Shown: positions 54,352 through 64,000, counted from the stretch's first letter. The stretch is 64,000 nt of DNA from 70-18 sp041691815 (GCA_041691815.1 JBEPTZ010000001.1:1-64000); one strand, 5' to 3'. The notes: generated from the letters alone by a model not told the origin. Made by a program: numbers and translations.

Positions 54352-55274
54352 CGCTTCAGCCTCGGGTTCATCACGTCGCGCAGATGGTCGCCCACCAGGT
54401 TGATCGCCACGATGGTCACCAGCAGCGCGATGCCGGGATAGAAGCTGATCCAGTATTTGCCCGACAGCATGTACTGGTAGCCATTGGCGATCAGCAGCCC
54501 GAGCGACGGCTCGGTGATCGGCACGCCCAGGCCGAGGAACGACAGCGTCGCCTCCAGCGTGATGGCGCGGGCCACCTGGATGGTGCCGATGACGATCAGC
54601 GGCGGCAGGCAGTTGGGCAGCAGATGGCGGAACAGCACCCGCCAGCGCGGCAGCGCCAGGCACTCGGCGGCCTCGATATATTCCCGCCGGCGCTCCACCA
54701 GTGCGGCACTTCGCGCGGTGCGGGCGTAGCGCGCCCATTCCACGATCACCAGTGCCAGCGTGACGTTCAGCACCCCCTTGCCGAGAAAGGCCAGGATCAT
54801 CAGCGCCACCAGGATGGCCGGGAATGACAGCTGCAGATCGACCAGCCGCATCAGGAAGGTCTCGATCTTGCCGCCGACATACGCCGCGATCAGTCCCAGC
54901 GCCGAGCCGATCACCCCGGCGATCAGCGCCGACCCGGCGCCGACCAACAGCGAGATCCGCAGCCCGTAGATGATGCCGGAGAGCATGTCGCGCCCCTGGT
55001 CATCGGTGCCCAGCCAGTAATGCATGGTGCCGGCGCCGTTCATCGCGCCGGGTTCCAGCCTGCCGTCCATGATGTCGAGCTGGGCAAGATCATACGGGTT
55101 CTGCGGCGTGATGAACGGTGCGAAGAGCGCCAGCAGCGCGATGATCGCCACCACCACCAGCCCCACCACGGCCAGCTTGCTCTCGCAGAATTCCCGCGCG
55201 AAACGGCGGAACGGCGTCTCCTCCTTCACCGGCCCGCCTTCCTTCACCGGCCCGGCCGCTGCGCTGGCGCTCAT
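54348..55274 (-). CDS. Peptide ABC transporter permease (DppC/OppC type)
   Basis: A 308-residue inner-membrane permease. The short N-terminus carries a duplicated GPVKE motif (GPVKEGGPVKE), then the DppC/OppC opening FAREFCESKLAVVGLVVVAI. TDDQGRDMLSGIIYGLRISL is a family hallmark, and the EAA loop reads YIEAAECLALPRWRVLFRHL. Six helices are predicted. It overlaps the genes on both sides by 4 bases. Confidence 0.95.
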
Positions 55275-56245
55275 TCCCTGGACTCCAGCCGCACGCGCGG
55301 GTCGAGCACGGTGTACAGCAGGTCCACCGTGAGGTTGATGATGATGAACAGGAAGACGATCATCATCAGGTAGGCGACGATCACCGGCCGATCCAGCACG
55401 TTGATGCTGTCGATGATCAGCTTGCCCATGCCCGGCCAGGCGAACACCGTCTCGGTGACCACCGCGAAGGCGATCAGGCTGCCGAACTCAAGCCCGATGA
55501 TGGTGATGATCGGGATCAGGATGTTCTTCAACACATGCACGAACACCACCCGGCTCGGCGACAGCCCCTTGGCGCGGGCGAACTTGACATAATCCATCGA
55601 CAGATTCTCCCGCACCCCCGAGCGGGTGAGGCGGAGCACCAGGGCGATATTGCCGAGTGCCAGATTCAGCGCCGGCATCGCCATATGCCGCAGCCCATCG
55701 ATCGTCAGGAACGACCACTGGATGCCGAACAACTCGGCGGTCTGGCCGCGGCCGGTACTGGGCAGCCAGCCAAGCTGCACGGCGAACACCATGATCATCA
55801 TCAGCCCGACCCAGAAGGTGGGCAGCGAGAAGCCGAGGATGCTGCCGGCCATGGTGGCGCGGCCGAGGAAGCTGTTGGGCTTCAACCCGGCGAACAGCCC
55901 AAGCGGAATACCGATGAAGATCGACAGCAGCACGGCGGTGACCGCCAGTTCCATGGTCGCCGGCATCCGGCTGCCGATCAGCCGCAACGCCGGCTCGTTG
56001 TAGACAAAGCTGCGGCCGAGATCGCCGTGCAGCGCGCCGGTGAGGAAATGCAGGTATTGCTCCCAGAGCGGCTTATCGAGCCCGAGTGCTGCGATGGCGC
56101 GAATTCGCTCCGCCTGGTCGGCATCCGGCGAGATCAGGATCTCCACCGGGTCGCCGATCACGTTGACGCCGATGAAGACGATCACCGTCATCGCCAGCAC
56201 CACCAGCACCGCCTGGAACAGCCGTCGCAACAGCCAGGTGATCAT
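55271..56245 (-). CDS. Peptide ABC transporter permease (DppB/OppB type)
   Basis: A 324-residue permease. The start MITWLLRRLFQAVLVVLAMT at 56245 fits the family's first helix; the open frame upstream is not conserved-looking. The periplasmic loop holds LGLDKPLWEQYLHFLTGALH and GDLGRSFVYNEPALRLI; the EAA loop is YVKFARAKGLSPSRVVFVHV. VVTETVFAWPGMGKLIIDSI is the standard DppB block. It pairs with the DppC-type permease. A gap of 149 bases separates it from the binding-protein gene. Confidence 0.95.
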   Translation of the reverse strand: MITWLLRRLFQAVLVVLAMTVIVFIGVNVIGDPVEILISPDADQAERIRAIAALGLDKPLWEQYLHFLTGALHGDLGRSFVYNEPALRLIGSRMPATMELAVTAVLLSIFIGIPLGLFAGLKPNSFLGRATMAGSILGFSLPTFWVGLMMIMVFAVQLGWLPSTGRGQTAELFGIQWSFLTIDGLRHMAMPALNLALGNIALVLRLTRSGVRENLSMDYVKFARAKGLSPSRVVFVHVLKNILIPIITIIGLEFGSLIAFAVVTETVFAWPGMGKLIIDSINVLDRPVIVAYLMMIVFLFIIINLTVDLLYTVLDPRVRLESRE

Positions 56246-56394
56246 CCGGCGCCCACCCCATCCAGGCCGCGCAAGACGGCATACAGGTCGTCGTCGCCGG
56301 TATAGCACCGGCTGCGTTCCACAATGCAAAGGCGACATCGGCGCCCATGACAGCAGGCCACGGGCGCCGATCGTCGCAAGGCGAGGCAGGCAGG

Positions 56395-57996
56395 CTACTT
56401 CTTGGTCGGCCAGACGCCCATCGCGTGGGTGGCCTCGTCGGCGCGGGCGACGTAGGTGAGCCCGGCCTTCATGCCCCAGACGTTCTTCTGGATATGCAGC
56501 GGGATCAGCGCCACATCGTTCATCGCGACGCGGGTGGCATCCTGCAGCGCCACTTCACGCTTGTGGTCGTCGCCGATCTTCATCGCGGCGCCGATCATCT
56601 CGTCGAGCTTCGGGTTGCTGTAGCGGCCGCGATTGACCGCACCCCAGCCCAGCTTGGTGTCGTAGGTGTGGATCAGCGACCGCAGCGGGTTCGATGCCTC
56701 ACCGGAGGAAATGCCCCAGGCGACCAGGAACGCGGAGAACTCCAGCTTGTTCGCCCGGCCGATATAGCTGGGCCAGGTCATCGCGTTCACCGTGGTCTGC
56801 ACCCCGATGCGCGACCACATCTGGCCGACCGCCTGGATGATCTTGCCGTCGTTGACGTAGCGGTCGTTCGGCCCGGTCAGCGTGGCGCGGAAGCCATGCG
56901 GGAAGCCGGCCTCGGCCAGCAGCTTCTTGGCCTCGGCGGTGTCGTACTTGGCCGGCTTCAGGTCGGGCACATAGGTGAAGCTGCCCGGCGCCAGGAACTG
57001 CCCGGTCGGAATCGCCAGACCCTCCATCACCCGCGACACGATGGCATCGCGATTGATCGCCATCGACAGCGCGCGACGCACCCGCAGGTCGTTGTACGGG
57101 TTCTTGGTCAGCACCTCGCCATTCGGGCCAGAGACGTCCGGGGGCGCATCCTGGTGCGAGCGGTTGAGCCACAGATAGACGAAGCGCAGCGAGGTCGCCT
57201 CCGACAGATGGATCTTCGGATTCTTCTGCAGCGTGGCGACATCGGTGGTCGGCACGTTCTCGATGAAGTCCACGTCGCCGGCCAGCAGCGCCGAGGTCCG
57301 CGCGCCGTCATTAGGGATCATCCGGTAGGTGACATGCTTCCAGTGCGGCTGCTTGCCGAAATAACCGTCGAACCGCTCCAGTTCGGCCTTGTTGCCATTC
57401 TGGTAGCTGACGATCTTGTACGGCCCGGTGCCGATCGCATCCTTCAGCGAGTTGAAGTCCTCGGTCAGCGGGTTCGGGCCGAGACTGTGCGGGATCATAT
57501 AGACCTGGGTCAGGTCGATCGGCAGCAGCGGGTAGATGCCGTCGGTCTTGAAGCGGATGGTGTGCGGGTCCACCACCTCCATGCCGACGATCGCCTTGGT
57601 GTAGATCTTGAAGCTGCCGGGCGAGTTCGGCACGGTCGGCACCCGGTTGATGGTGTAGACTACGTCCTCGGCGGTGAAATCCTCGCCGTTGTGGAACTTC
57701 ACCCCCTTGCGCAGCTTGAATTCCCAGGTGTTGTCGTCGAGCATCTTCCAGCTCTCGGCCAACTCCGGCTGGGTGCGCGACTTCGCGTCCATCGACACCA
57801 GCGTGGAGAAAATATGGTCGTCCAGCGACTCGTTGGGGCTGAAGGTGTGGTAATGCGGGTCGACGCTGGTCGGCGCGGCGGCCACGGCCAGCTTCAGCGT
57901 TTGCGCATGGCCCGGAGCGGCGAGCACCACCGCCGCCAGTGCCATGCACCCGGCGAGGGCTGAACCGCGCAAGGCGGCCCGGAACGACAGTCTCAT
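56395..57996 (-). CDS. Extracellular solute-binding protein family 5 (DppA-like)
   Basis: A 533-residue exported protein with signal peptide ending in VVLAAPGHAQ. The mature family-5 fold has VDPHYHTFSPNESLDDHIFS, LAESWKMLDDNTWEFKLRKG and VKFHNGEDFTAEDVVYTINR, the signature of peptide/nickel/opine binding proteins. The ATG at 57996 is preceded by GGGAGACG. It is the first gene of the importer operon and sets substrate choice: peptides are the default guess, though the family also binds glutathione, heme, nickel and opines. Confidence 0.93.
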   Translation of the reverse strand: MRLSFRAALRGSALAGCMALAAVVLAAPGHAQTLKLAVAAAPTSVDPHYHTFSPNESLDDHIFSTLVSMDAKSRTQPELAESWKMLDDNTWEFKLRKGVKFHNGEDFTAEDVVYTINRVPTVPNSPGSFKIYTKAIVGMEVVDPHTIRFKTDGIYPLLPIDLTQVYMIPHSLGPNPLTEDFNSLKDAIGTGPYKIVSYQNGNKAELERFDGYFGKQPHWKHVTYRMIPNDGARTSALLAGDVDFIENVPTTDVATLQKNPKIHLSEATSLRFVYLWLNRSHQDAPPDVSGPNGEVLTKNPYNDLRVRRALSMAINRDAIVSRVMEGLAIPTGQFLAPGSFTYVPDLKPAKYDTAEAKKLLAEAGFPHGFRATLTGPNDRYVNDGKIIQAVGQMWSRIGVQTTVNAMTWPSYIGRANKLEFSAFLVAWGISSGEASNPLRSLIHTYDTKLGWGAVNRGRYSNPKLDEMIGAAMKIGDDHKREVALQDATRVAMNDVALIPLHIQKNVWGMKAGLTYVARADEATHAMGVWPTKK

Positions 57997-58118
57997 GAAC
58001 GTCTCCCAAACTGAGGGTGACATTATAGCAACCCGAACGCCCCGCACGCTAGGCATTCGAAGCAAACGATACACTCGGCAATATGCGAAAGCGGATCGGT
58101 TCGGGGTAGAAGCAAGAA

Positions 58119-58151
58119 GGCGCCGGCGACATGATCAATGTCCCCGGCGCC
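58119..58151 (-). terminator. Hairpin terminator downstream of the DEAD-box gene
   Basis: 58119-58131 and 58139-58151 form a 13-bp stem with one mismatch. Read on the minus strand it is followed by TTCTTGCTTCT, a U-rich tail in the transcript. It fits termination of the DEAD-box gene (stop at 58232) before the importer operon. Confidence 0.6.
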
Positions 58152-58189
58152 CGTTCAGTCAACAAAACTCCACAGGGTGAAGTTTTTTT

Positions 58190-58215
58190 GCTTCTTTGTT
58201 TTCAAACAAAGAAGC
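58190..58215. repeat. GCTTCTTTG inverted repeat preceded by T-run
   Basis: GCTTCTTTG (58190-58198) and CAAAGAAGC (58207-58215) form a perfect 9-bp AT-rich stem right after a run of seven T (58183-58189). I recall similar intergenic hairpins of the TTTTTTTGCTTCTTT kind as frequent in Acetobacteraceae genomes. It lies 16 bases past the DEAD-box stop and could terminate or stabilise that mRNA. Confidence 0.6.
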
Positions 58216-58231
58216 CTTTCTTGCCTTGCGG

Positions 58232-59380
<1,149 letters not shown>

Positions 59381-59723
59381 ATAGAAAGCGTCTTTCAGGT
59401 GTGACGCAAGGCCGCCGCCCCGCTTCATGGCGGGCGCACGGTCAAACGTCGATCGCGGTCGACAGGACCACGGGCCGGCGCAAATTGCTGAGTGAAATGG
59501 GCTACCTAGGAGCGTGTTGGCCCACGGATAGCAGCCGGGGCTGGCAGCGCGCAGAACCACATCAAGGGCGCCCGGTAGATGTAATTGTGCGACGCAGCAA
59601 AGTCAAGAAAAACCGACCTGCGGGTGCGAATCACCCTCCTCCGTTCATTTTCGCGTGATTTTTGCGCGCCGCCCGGGCGGTGGCGGTAATATCCGGATAC
59701 GTTACATTCTGCGGGAGAAAGCA

Positions 59724-59954
59724 ATGGCCGGTGATGGGTTGGGCGGGGTCTATCGCGGCACAGTGCTGAACACCGCTGACCCCAGTGGCGCCGGCCGAAT
59801 ACAGGTGCTGGTGCCGGCGATCAGCGGACAGACCTCCGGCTGGGCGATGCCCTGCGAGCCGATGCCGAAATTTGAGGCCGGCGATACCGCCTGGGTGATG
59901 TTCGAGGGCGGCGATGCCAGCCGCCCGGTCTGCGTCGGCCGAATGTCGAGTTGA
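59724..59954 (+). CDS. Stand-alone phage gp5/VgrG-type OB-fold protein
   Basis: A 76-residue protein. GVYRGTVLNTADPSGAGRIQ then VLVPAISGQTSGWAMPCEPM, followed by GDTAWVMFEGGDASRPVCVG, matches the N-terminal OB domain of T4 gp5 / baseplate protein V and VgrG spike proteins. In these, D-P-x-G-x-G-R-(I/V)-x-V and the x-V-x-F-E-G-G-D pattern are conserved. Nothing else of a phage tail or type VI system is nearby. The ATG at 59724 has a GGGAGA ribosome site. Either a relic of a phage or a domesticated spike-like cap; the open frame is intact. Confidence 0.75.
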   Translation: MAGDGLGGVYRGTVLNTADPSGAGRIQVLVPAISGQTSGWAMPCEPMPKFEAGDTAWVMFEGGDASRPVCVGRMSS

Positions 59955-60029
59955 TCCAGCACGCCGCGCTGGAAGCCGGCGCGGCGGCGGTGTAGCACAG
60001 GCGCTCACCGTCCGCCGGAGCGCCACCGC

Positions 60030-61199
60030 ATGTCCGTCCGCATCCTCGAAGTGCGCGAGATCAGCCGCCCAATCGCCTCGCCGATCCGCAATGCCTATAT
60101 CGATTTCAGCAAGATGACCACCAGCCTGGTGGCCGTGGTCACCGATGCGGTGCGCGACGGCAAACGGGTGGTCGGCTACGGCTTCAACTCCAATGGCCGC
60201 TACGGCCAGGGCGGGCTGATCCGCGAACGCTTCGCCGACCGGGTAACCGGTGCCGCGCCTGCCAGCCTGCTGAACCAAACCGGCGACAATCTCGACCCGG
60301 ACCGCGTCTGGGCGGCGATGATGAGCAACGAGAAGCCCGGCGGCCACGGCGAGCGCTCGGTCGCGGTCGGCACCATCGACATGGCGGTGTGGGATGCCAC
60401 CGCCAAGATCGCCGGCAAGCCGCTGTTCCGCCTGCTGGCCGAGCGCCACGGCATCGCCGCCGATCCGCGGGTGTTCGTCTACGCCGCCGGCGGCTACTAC
60501 TACCCCGGCAAGGGGCTGGAGGCGCTGCGGGCGGAAATGCGCAAGCACCTCGATCGCGGTTACACCGTGGTCAAGATGAAGATCGGCGGCGCCACGCTGG
60601 CCGACGACCAGGCTCGTATCGAGGCGGTGCTGGCGGAACTGGATGGCCACGCGCGGCTGGCGGTCGACGCCAATGGCCGCTTCGACCTGGAAACCGCGAT
60701 CGCCTACGCCAAGATGCTGCGCCAGTATCCGCTGTTCTGGTACGAGGAGGCCGGCGACCCGCTGGACTACCAGCTTCAGGCCGCGCTCGGCGAATTCTAC
60801 CCCGGCACCATGGCCACCGGCGAGAACCTGTTCAGCCACCAGGACGCCCGCAACCTGCTGCGCTATGGCGGCATGCGGCCAGACCGCGACATCCTGCAAT
60901 TCGACTGCGCGCTCAGCTACGGGCTGTGCGAGTTCCAGCGCACCCTGGCGGTGCTGCACGCCGCCGGCTGGTCGTGGCGGCAGGTGATCCCGCATGGCGG
61001 CCACCAGATGTCGCTGAACATCGCCGCCGGCCTCGGGCTGGGCGGCAATGAGAGTTATCCGGACCTGTTTCAGCCCTATGGCGGCTTTCCCGACGGGGTG
61101 CGGGTGCAGGACGGCCACATCGTCATGCCGGAACTGCCCGGCATCGGCTTCGAGGGCAAGGCCGATCTGTACGCCGCGATGCGCGATCTCGCATCATAA
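60030..61199 (+). CDS. tarD: D(-)-tartrate dehydratase (enolase superfamily)
   Basis: A 389-residue enzyme of the mandelate-racemase group. It closely follows the Bradyrhizobium D-tartrate dehydratase pattern: ASPIRNAYIDFSKMTTSLVA, GFNSNGRYGQGGLIRERFAD, MSNEKPGGHGERSVAVGTID and the catalytic KxK in YTVVKMKIGG. Metal ligands are in RLAVDANGRFDLETA (Asp), FWYEEAGDPLD (Glu) and ATGENLFSH (Glu); the acid/base His is in VIPHGGHQMSLNIAAG. It removes water from D-tartrate to give oxaloacetate. No transporter or regulator is attached, so induction cannot be inferred. Confidence 0.92.
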   Translation: MSVRILEVREISRPIASPIRNAYIDFSKMTTSLVAVVTDAVRDGKRVVGYGFNSNGRYGQGGLIRERFADRVTGAAPASLLNQTGDNLDPDRVWAAMMSNEKPGGHGERSVAVGTIDMAVWDATAKIAGKPLFRLLAERHGIAADPRVFVYAAGGYYYPGKGLEALRAEMRKHLDRGYTVVKMKIGGATLADDQARIEAVLAELDGHARLAVDANGRFDLETAIAYAKMLRQYPLFWYEEAGDPLDYQLQAALGEFYPGTMATGENLFSHQDARNLLRYGGMRPDRDILQFDCALSYGLCEFQRTLAVLHAAGWSWRQVIPHGGHQMSLNIAAGLGLGGNESYPDLFQPYGGFPDGVRVQDGHIVMPELPGIGFEGKADLYAAMRDLAS

Positions 61200-61202
61200 T
61201 CG

Positions 61203-61841
61203 CTACGGTTCGACCCGATAAAGCGTCACCTCGCGCTCGACGCGGTCCTCCAGTTCCAGCGTGGTCGGCACCGTCATCCGCAGCAAGGCCCTGAGGCCCT
61301 CACGCGGCAGGTAGGCGCGGCCGGGATCGGCGATCCAGACCTCGGCGCTGGCCGCCATGCGGCGCAGCCAGGGCAGGATATGGCCGGTCATTGGCGCCTC
61401 GTAGCACACGTCGCCGCACAGGATCAGGTCCCAGCGGCAGTCCTGGCCGACCACGTCGCCGCTGACGGTGAGCGCCACGCGGTTCGCGGCAGCGTTGCAG
61501 CGGATGGCGGCAAGCGCCAGCGGATCGATCTCGGCGGTCTCCACGCTGGCCGCCCCGGCGCGGGCGCAGGCAATCGCCGCCAGCCCGCCACCGGCGGCGA
61601 AATCCAGCACCCGACGCCCGGCGACCAGTTCGGGATGATCCAGCACGTGCCGCGCCAGCACCTGGCTGCCAGGCCAGGCGAACGCCCAGAACGGTGGCGC
61701 AATGTTGTTCTGCCGCAGCCAGTCTTCGGTGGCCTGCCAGATCGGGGTGATCTCGGTGGCCAGGTGCAATGCGATCTCCGGCACCATTTTGGCGTGGCCG
61801 AGGCGGGTATTGGCACGCAAAAACGCCTCGGAATCGGTCAA
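61203..61841 (-). CDS. Class I SAM methyltransferase (ETFB-lysine-methyltransferase-like)
   Basis: A 212-residue methyltransferase. A TTG start at 61841 overlapping the ubiA stop (TTGA) is preferred because homologues begin with a similar D-x-E-A-F-(I/L)-R-A-N-T segment; an ATG at 61787 would cut that off. LHLATEITPIWQATEDWLR and IAPPFWAFAWPGSQVLARHV precede motif I, VLDFAAGGGLAAIACARAG, then VETAEIDPLALAAIRCNAAA and DLILCGDVCYE. The family methylates lysines of electron-transfer flavoprotein beta or similar proteins. Probably co-transcribed with ubiA. The convergent tartrate gene stops 3 bases away. Confidence 0.85.
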   Translation of the reverse strand: MTDSEAFLRANTRLGHAKMVPEIALHLATEITPIWQATEDWLRQNNIAPPFWAFAWPGSQVLARHVLDHPELVAGRRVLDFAAGGGLAAIACARAGAASVETAEIDPLALAAIRCNAAANRVALTVSGDVVGQDCRWDLILCGDVCYEAPMTGHILPWLRRMAASAEVWIADPGRAYLPREGLRALLRMTVPTTLELEDRVEREVTLYRVEP

Positions 61842-62737
61842 AACCGGCCCAGAAGCAGCGCAAACCCGATCGCCAGCCCCACCTCGCGGTTGGATTTGAA
61901 CAGCCGCAGGCAATGTCCGGGATCGTCGATATCCAGCGTCACCACCTGCCGCGCCAGCAGTGCCGCCGGCAGCGCCAGCGCCAGATAGAAATACCAGCCG
62001 ATCCCGCCCAGCCAGCCGGAGAACGCCAGCAGCGCCACCGTGGCACCATAGCAGCCGACCAGGAACGGCGCGGTCTGCTCGCCCCACAGCCGCGCGGTGG
62101 AGCGCACGCCGACCAGCGCGTCATCCTCGCGGTCCTGATGCGCGTAGATGGTGTCGTAGCCCAAAATCCACGCGAAAGCAGCGGCATACAGCGCCGCGGC
62201 GGGCCAGCCGAGATGCCCGGACGCCGCGGCATAGCCCATCGGCGCGCCCCAGCTGAAGGTCAGGCCCAGCATCGCCTGCGGCCACCACGTCACCCGCTTG
62301 GCCAGCGGATAGCTGACCACCAGCAGCAGCGACGCCACCCCCAGCAGCTGCGCCAGATGGTTCAGTTGCAGCAGGATCAGCAGCCCGCCGGCCAGCAGCG
62401 CCGCCAGAAACCCGAAAGCATGGCGCAGCCGCAGCGCGCCCGACGCCAGCGGCCGGCCGGCGGTGCGCGTCACCTTGCGGTCGAGATCGCGGTCCCAGAT
62501 GTCGTTCACCACGCAGCCCGCCCCGCGCATCAGGAAACTGCCGATGAAGAACAGCGCGATCAGCCACGCGGTCCGCCCCGGCGCGGCACCGGCCAGCAGG
62601 ATCGCCCACAGCCCCGGCAGGAACAGCAGCCAGGCGCCGATCGGCCGGTCCAGCCGGGCGAGATGCACGTAGGGCACCCAGGCGGCGGGCAGACGGGCGA
62701 CCCATCCGGACCTCGAGATATCGGTATACGGCTGCAT
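61838..62737 (-). CDS. ubiA: 4-hydroxybenzoate polyprenyltransferase UbiA
   Basis: A 299-residue membrane enzyme with eight to nine helices that attaches the polyprenyl tail to 4-hydroxybenzoate in ubiquinone synthesis. The two Asp-rich sites are GCVVNDIWDRDLDRKVTRTA (NDxxDxxxD) and GYDTIYAHQDREDDALVGVR (DxxYAxQDxxDD), both complete. RTAGRPLASG between them is also conserved. The N-terminus YVHLARLDRPIGAWLLFLPG is typical. Its stop overlaps the methyltransferase start. Divergent from rsmE, with starts 22 bases apart. Confidence 0.97.
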   Translation of the reverse strand: MQPYTDISRSGWVARLPAAWVPYVHLARLDRPIGAWLLFLPGLWAILLAGAAPGRTAWLIALFFIGSFLMRGAGCVVNDIWDRDLDRKVTRTAGRPLASGALRLRHAFGFLAALLAGGLLILLQLNHLAQLLGVASLLLVVSYPLAKRVTWWPQAMLGLTFSWGAPMGYAAASGHLGWPAAALYAAAFAWILGYDTIYAHQDREDDALVGVRSTARLWGEQTAPFLVGCYGATVALLAFSGWLGGIGWYFYLALALPAALLARQVVTLDIDDPGHCLRLFKSNREVGLAIGFALLLGRF

Positions 62738-62758
62738 GCTGCTACTGTGCCCGTCACC

Positions 62759-63466
62759 ATGACCGGGTCAATCCGCCTTTTCGTGCCTGACGCGCTGCAA
62801 TCGGGCGTCGCCGTCGCGCTATCCGCCGCCCAGGCGCATTATCTCGCCAGCGTGATGCGCCGCGCGGTCGGCGACGCGGTGCTCCTGTTCAATGGCCGCG
62901 ATGGCGAGTTCCTCGCCCGGATCGCCGTGATCAGGCGTGACCGGGCCGAACTCGCGGTGGAGCAGCAGAGCCGCGCACAAGCGCCGGAATCAGATCTCTG
63001 GCTGGCCTTCGCGCTGCTGAAACGCGACGCCACCGACCTGGTGGTGCAGAAGGCGACCGAACTGGGCGTCTCCCGCCTGCTGCCGGTGTTCACCGAGCGA
63101 ACCAATGCCGGCCGGGTCAACCTGGACCGGCTGCACGCCATCGCCACCGAGGCCGCCGAGCAGAGCGAACGCCTGAGCGTGCCCGAGATCGCCGCCCCGG
63201 CCAGGCTCGGCGCGCTGCTGGCCGACTGGCCGCTGGGCCGGCCGCTGTTTGCCGCAATCGAGCGCGAGGCGGCCCCAGCCATCCGCCCAATGCATGGCCC
63301 CTGCGCGTTTCTGGTGGGTCCGGAGGGCGGTTTCGCGCCGGCGGAGGTTGAACTGCTGCGCCGGCAACCCTTCTTACAGGCTGTCCATCTGGGTCCGCGC
63401 ATCCTGCGCGCCGAGACGGCAGCCATCGTCGGCTTGGCATTGTTGCAGGCGGGTGTCGGCGGCTAG
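62759..63466 (+). CDS. rsmE: 16S rRNA (uracil-1498-N3)-methyltransferase
   Basis: A 235-residue SPOUT methyltransferase acting on U1498 of 16S rRNA. The N-terminal PUA-like domain contains IRLFVPDALQSGVAV and AQAHYLASVMRRAVGDAVLL. The SPOUT domain has LLKRDATDLVVQKATELGVS, ATEAAEQSERLSVPEI and the knot LVGPEGGFAPAEVELL with LGPRILRAETAAIVGLALL, which bind SAM. The ATG at 62759 is preferred over a GTG four codons upstream. Followed by gshA. Confidence 0.97.
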   Translation: MTGSIRLFVPDALQSGVAVALSAAQAHYLASVMRRAVGDAVLLFNGRDGEFLARIAVIRRDRAELAVEQQSRAQAPESDLWLAFALLKRDATDLVVQKATELGVSRLLPVFTERTNAGRVNLDRLHAIATEAAEQSERLSVPEIAAPARLGALLADWPLGRPLFAAIEREAAPAIRPMHGPCAFLVGPEGGFAPAEVELLRRQPFLQAVHLGPRILRAETAAIVGLALLQAGVGG

Positions 63467-63516
63467 ACTTCCTCCTCAACGACCGCGCCGCCGCGGATGC
63501 AGCAAACGGAACACTG

Positions 63517-64000
63517 ATGTCCAACCCCGGAGACGCCGACGCGACCCCCATCACGTCGGAGCGACAGCTTGCCGACTACATTGCCGTCGGCTGCAAGCCG
63601 CCGGAACGCTTCACCATCGGCACCGAGCACGAGAAATTCGGTTTTCGCGCGCCGGACCTGCTGACGCCGCCGTACGAGCCGGGCGGCATCCGCGCGCTGC
63701 TGGAGGGCATGATGGCCGGCGGCGGCTGGGAGCCAATCCTCGACCGCGGCAATCCGATCGGGCTGAACAGCACCGGTGCGCCGAACCGCCTGGGCCAGCC
63801 AACCAGCGGCGCCATCTCGCTGGAGCCCGCCGGGCAGTTGGAACTGTCCGGCGGGCTGATGCGCGACCTGCACGCCACCCGCGCCGAGTTCGAGACGCAT
63901 TTCGCCGAAGTCCGCGCCGCCGCCGAGCCGCTCGGCCTCGGCTTCGCGCCGCTCGGCTTTCACCCGATGGGCACCCGCGAGTCGATGCCGTGGATGCCCA
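63517..64000 (+). CDS. gshA: Glutamate-cysteine ligase, 5' part (runs off window)
   Basis: An open frame from ATG 63517 to the window edge (161 codons, incomplete). It reads SERQLADYIAVGCKPPERFT then IGTEHEKFGFRAPDLLTPPY, LLEGMMAGGGWEPILDRGNP and AISLEPAGQLELSGGLMRDL, continuing GFAPLGFHPMGTRESMPWMP. The GTEHEKF and SLEPAGQLELSG motifs are the ATP/glutamate-binding signatures of the plant/alphaproteobacterial (GCS2) type of gamma-glutamylcysteine synthetase, first step of glutathione synthesis. It follows rsmE by 50 bases. Confidence 0.92.
   Translation, partial: MSNPGDADATPITSERQLADYIAVGCKPPERFTIGTEHEKFGFRAPDLLTPPYEPGGIRALLEGMMAGGGWEPILDRGNPIGLNSTGAPNRLGQPTSGAISLEPAGQLELSGGLMRDLHATRAEFETHFAEVRAAAEPLGLGFAPLGFHPMGTRESMPWMP

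Noticed and set aside
59724..59954. Prophage or type VI secretion locus
   Set aside because: Only one spike-domain gene is present and all neighbours are housekeeping or metabolic genes.

Overview
The window is high-GC (roughly two-thirds G+C or more) alphaproteobacterial chromosome. A SAM-II riboswitch ahead of metZ, a D-tartrate dehydratase, a sorbosone-dehydrogenase-type protein and the GCS2-type glutamate-cysteine ligase next to rsmE suggest Rhodospirillales/Acetobacteraceae. The family is an inference; no rRNA gene is present to settle it.

Layout. 1-3.6 kb is wreckage: the 3' part of an IS21-family element with a rearranged istA remnant, then a helicase pseudogene (minus strand) split by a complete IS5/IS427-type element, then a VCBS-repeat fragment. 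4.0-5.6 kb holds an FmdE-like protein and two small genes. 5.6-13.1 kb (minus strand) is a complete heme-uptake locus, hemP-hmuR-tonB-hmuSTUV, with a Fur-like palindrome ahead of hemP. 13.3-18.7 kb (plus strand) is a GntR/FCD regulator followed by an SSU/Tau-type ABC importer with a class III CoA-transferase inside the operon.

18.8-34.1 kb is a dense block of heme and flavin oxidation enzymes: two RoxA-like diheme cytochromes c, a P450, a Dyp-type peroxidase, a catalase-like protein, a GMC oxidoreductase, a lipase-like hydrolase and three unknowns (two membrane proteins and one small soluble protein). They are arranged as four transcription units around two divergent promoters. The block looks like a coordinated oxidative pathway for a hydrophobic substrate and sits about 10 kb from the heme-import locus that could supply its cofactor.

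34.3-39.4 kb is a five-gene, one-direction operon that resembles a conflict/immune module: a membrane protein, an exported protein, a SLOG-type nucleotide-sensor fused to a multi-TM (SLATT-like) domain, a secreted Cys-containing protein, and a TIR-TM-helical-repeat protein.

40-64 kb is mostly housekeeping and metabolism: SAM-II riboswitch-metZ, apaG, an MFS transporter clipped by a 3.1-kb TA-flanked transposon that carries a tRNA-His-like gene with an aberrant anticodon arm, TPP riboswitch-thiC, a sorbosone dehydrogenase homologue, two glycosyltransferases, a dipeptide-type ABC importer (dppABCDF order), a DEAD-box helicase, a stand-alone phage-gp5-type OB-fold protein, D-tartrate dehydratase, a methyltransferase, ubiA, rsmE, and the start of gshA at the right edge.
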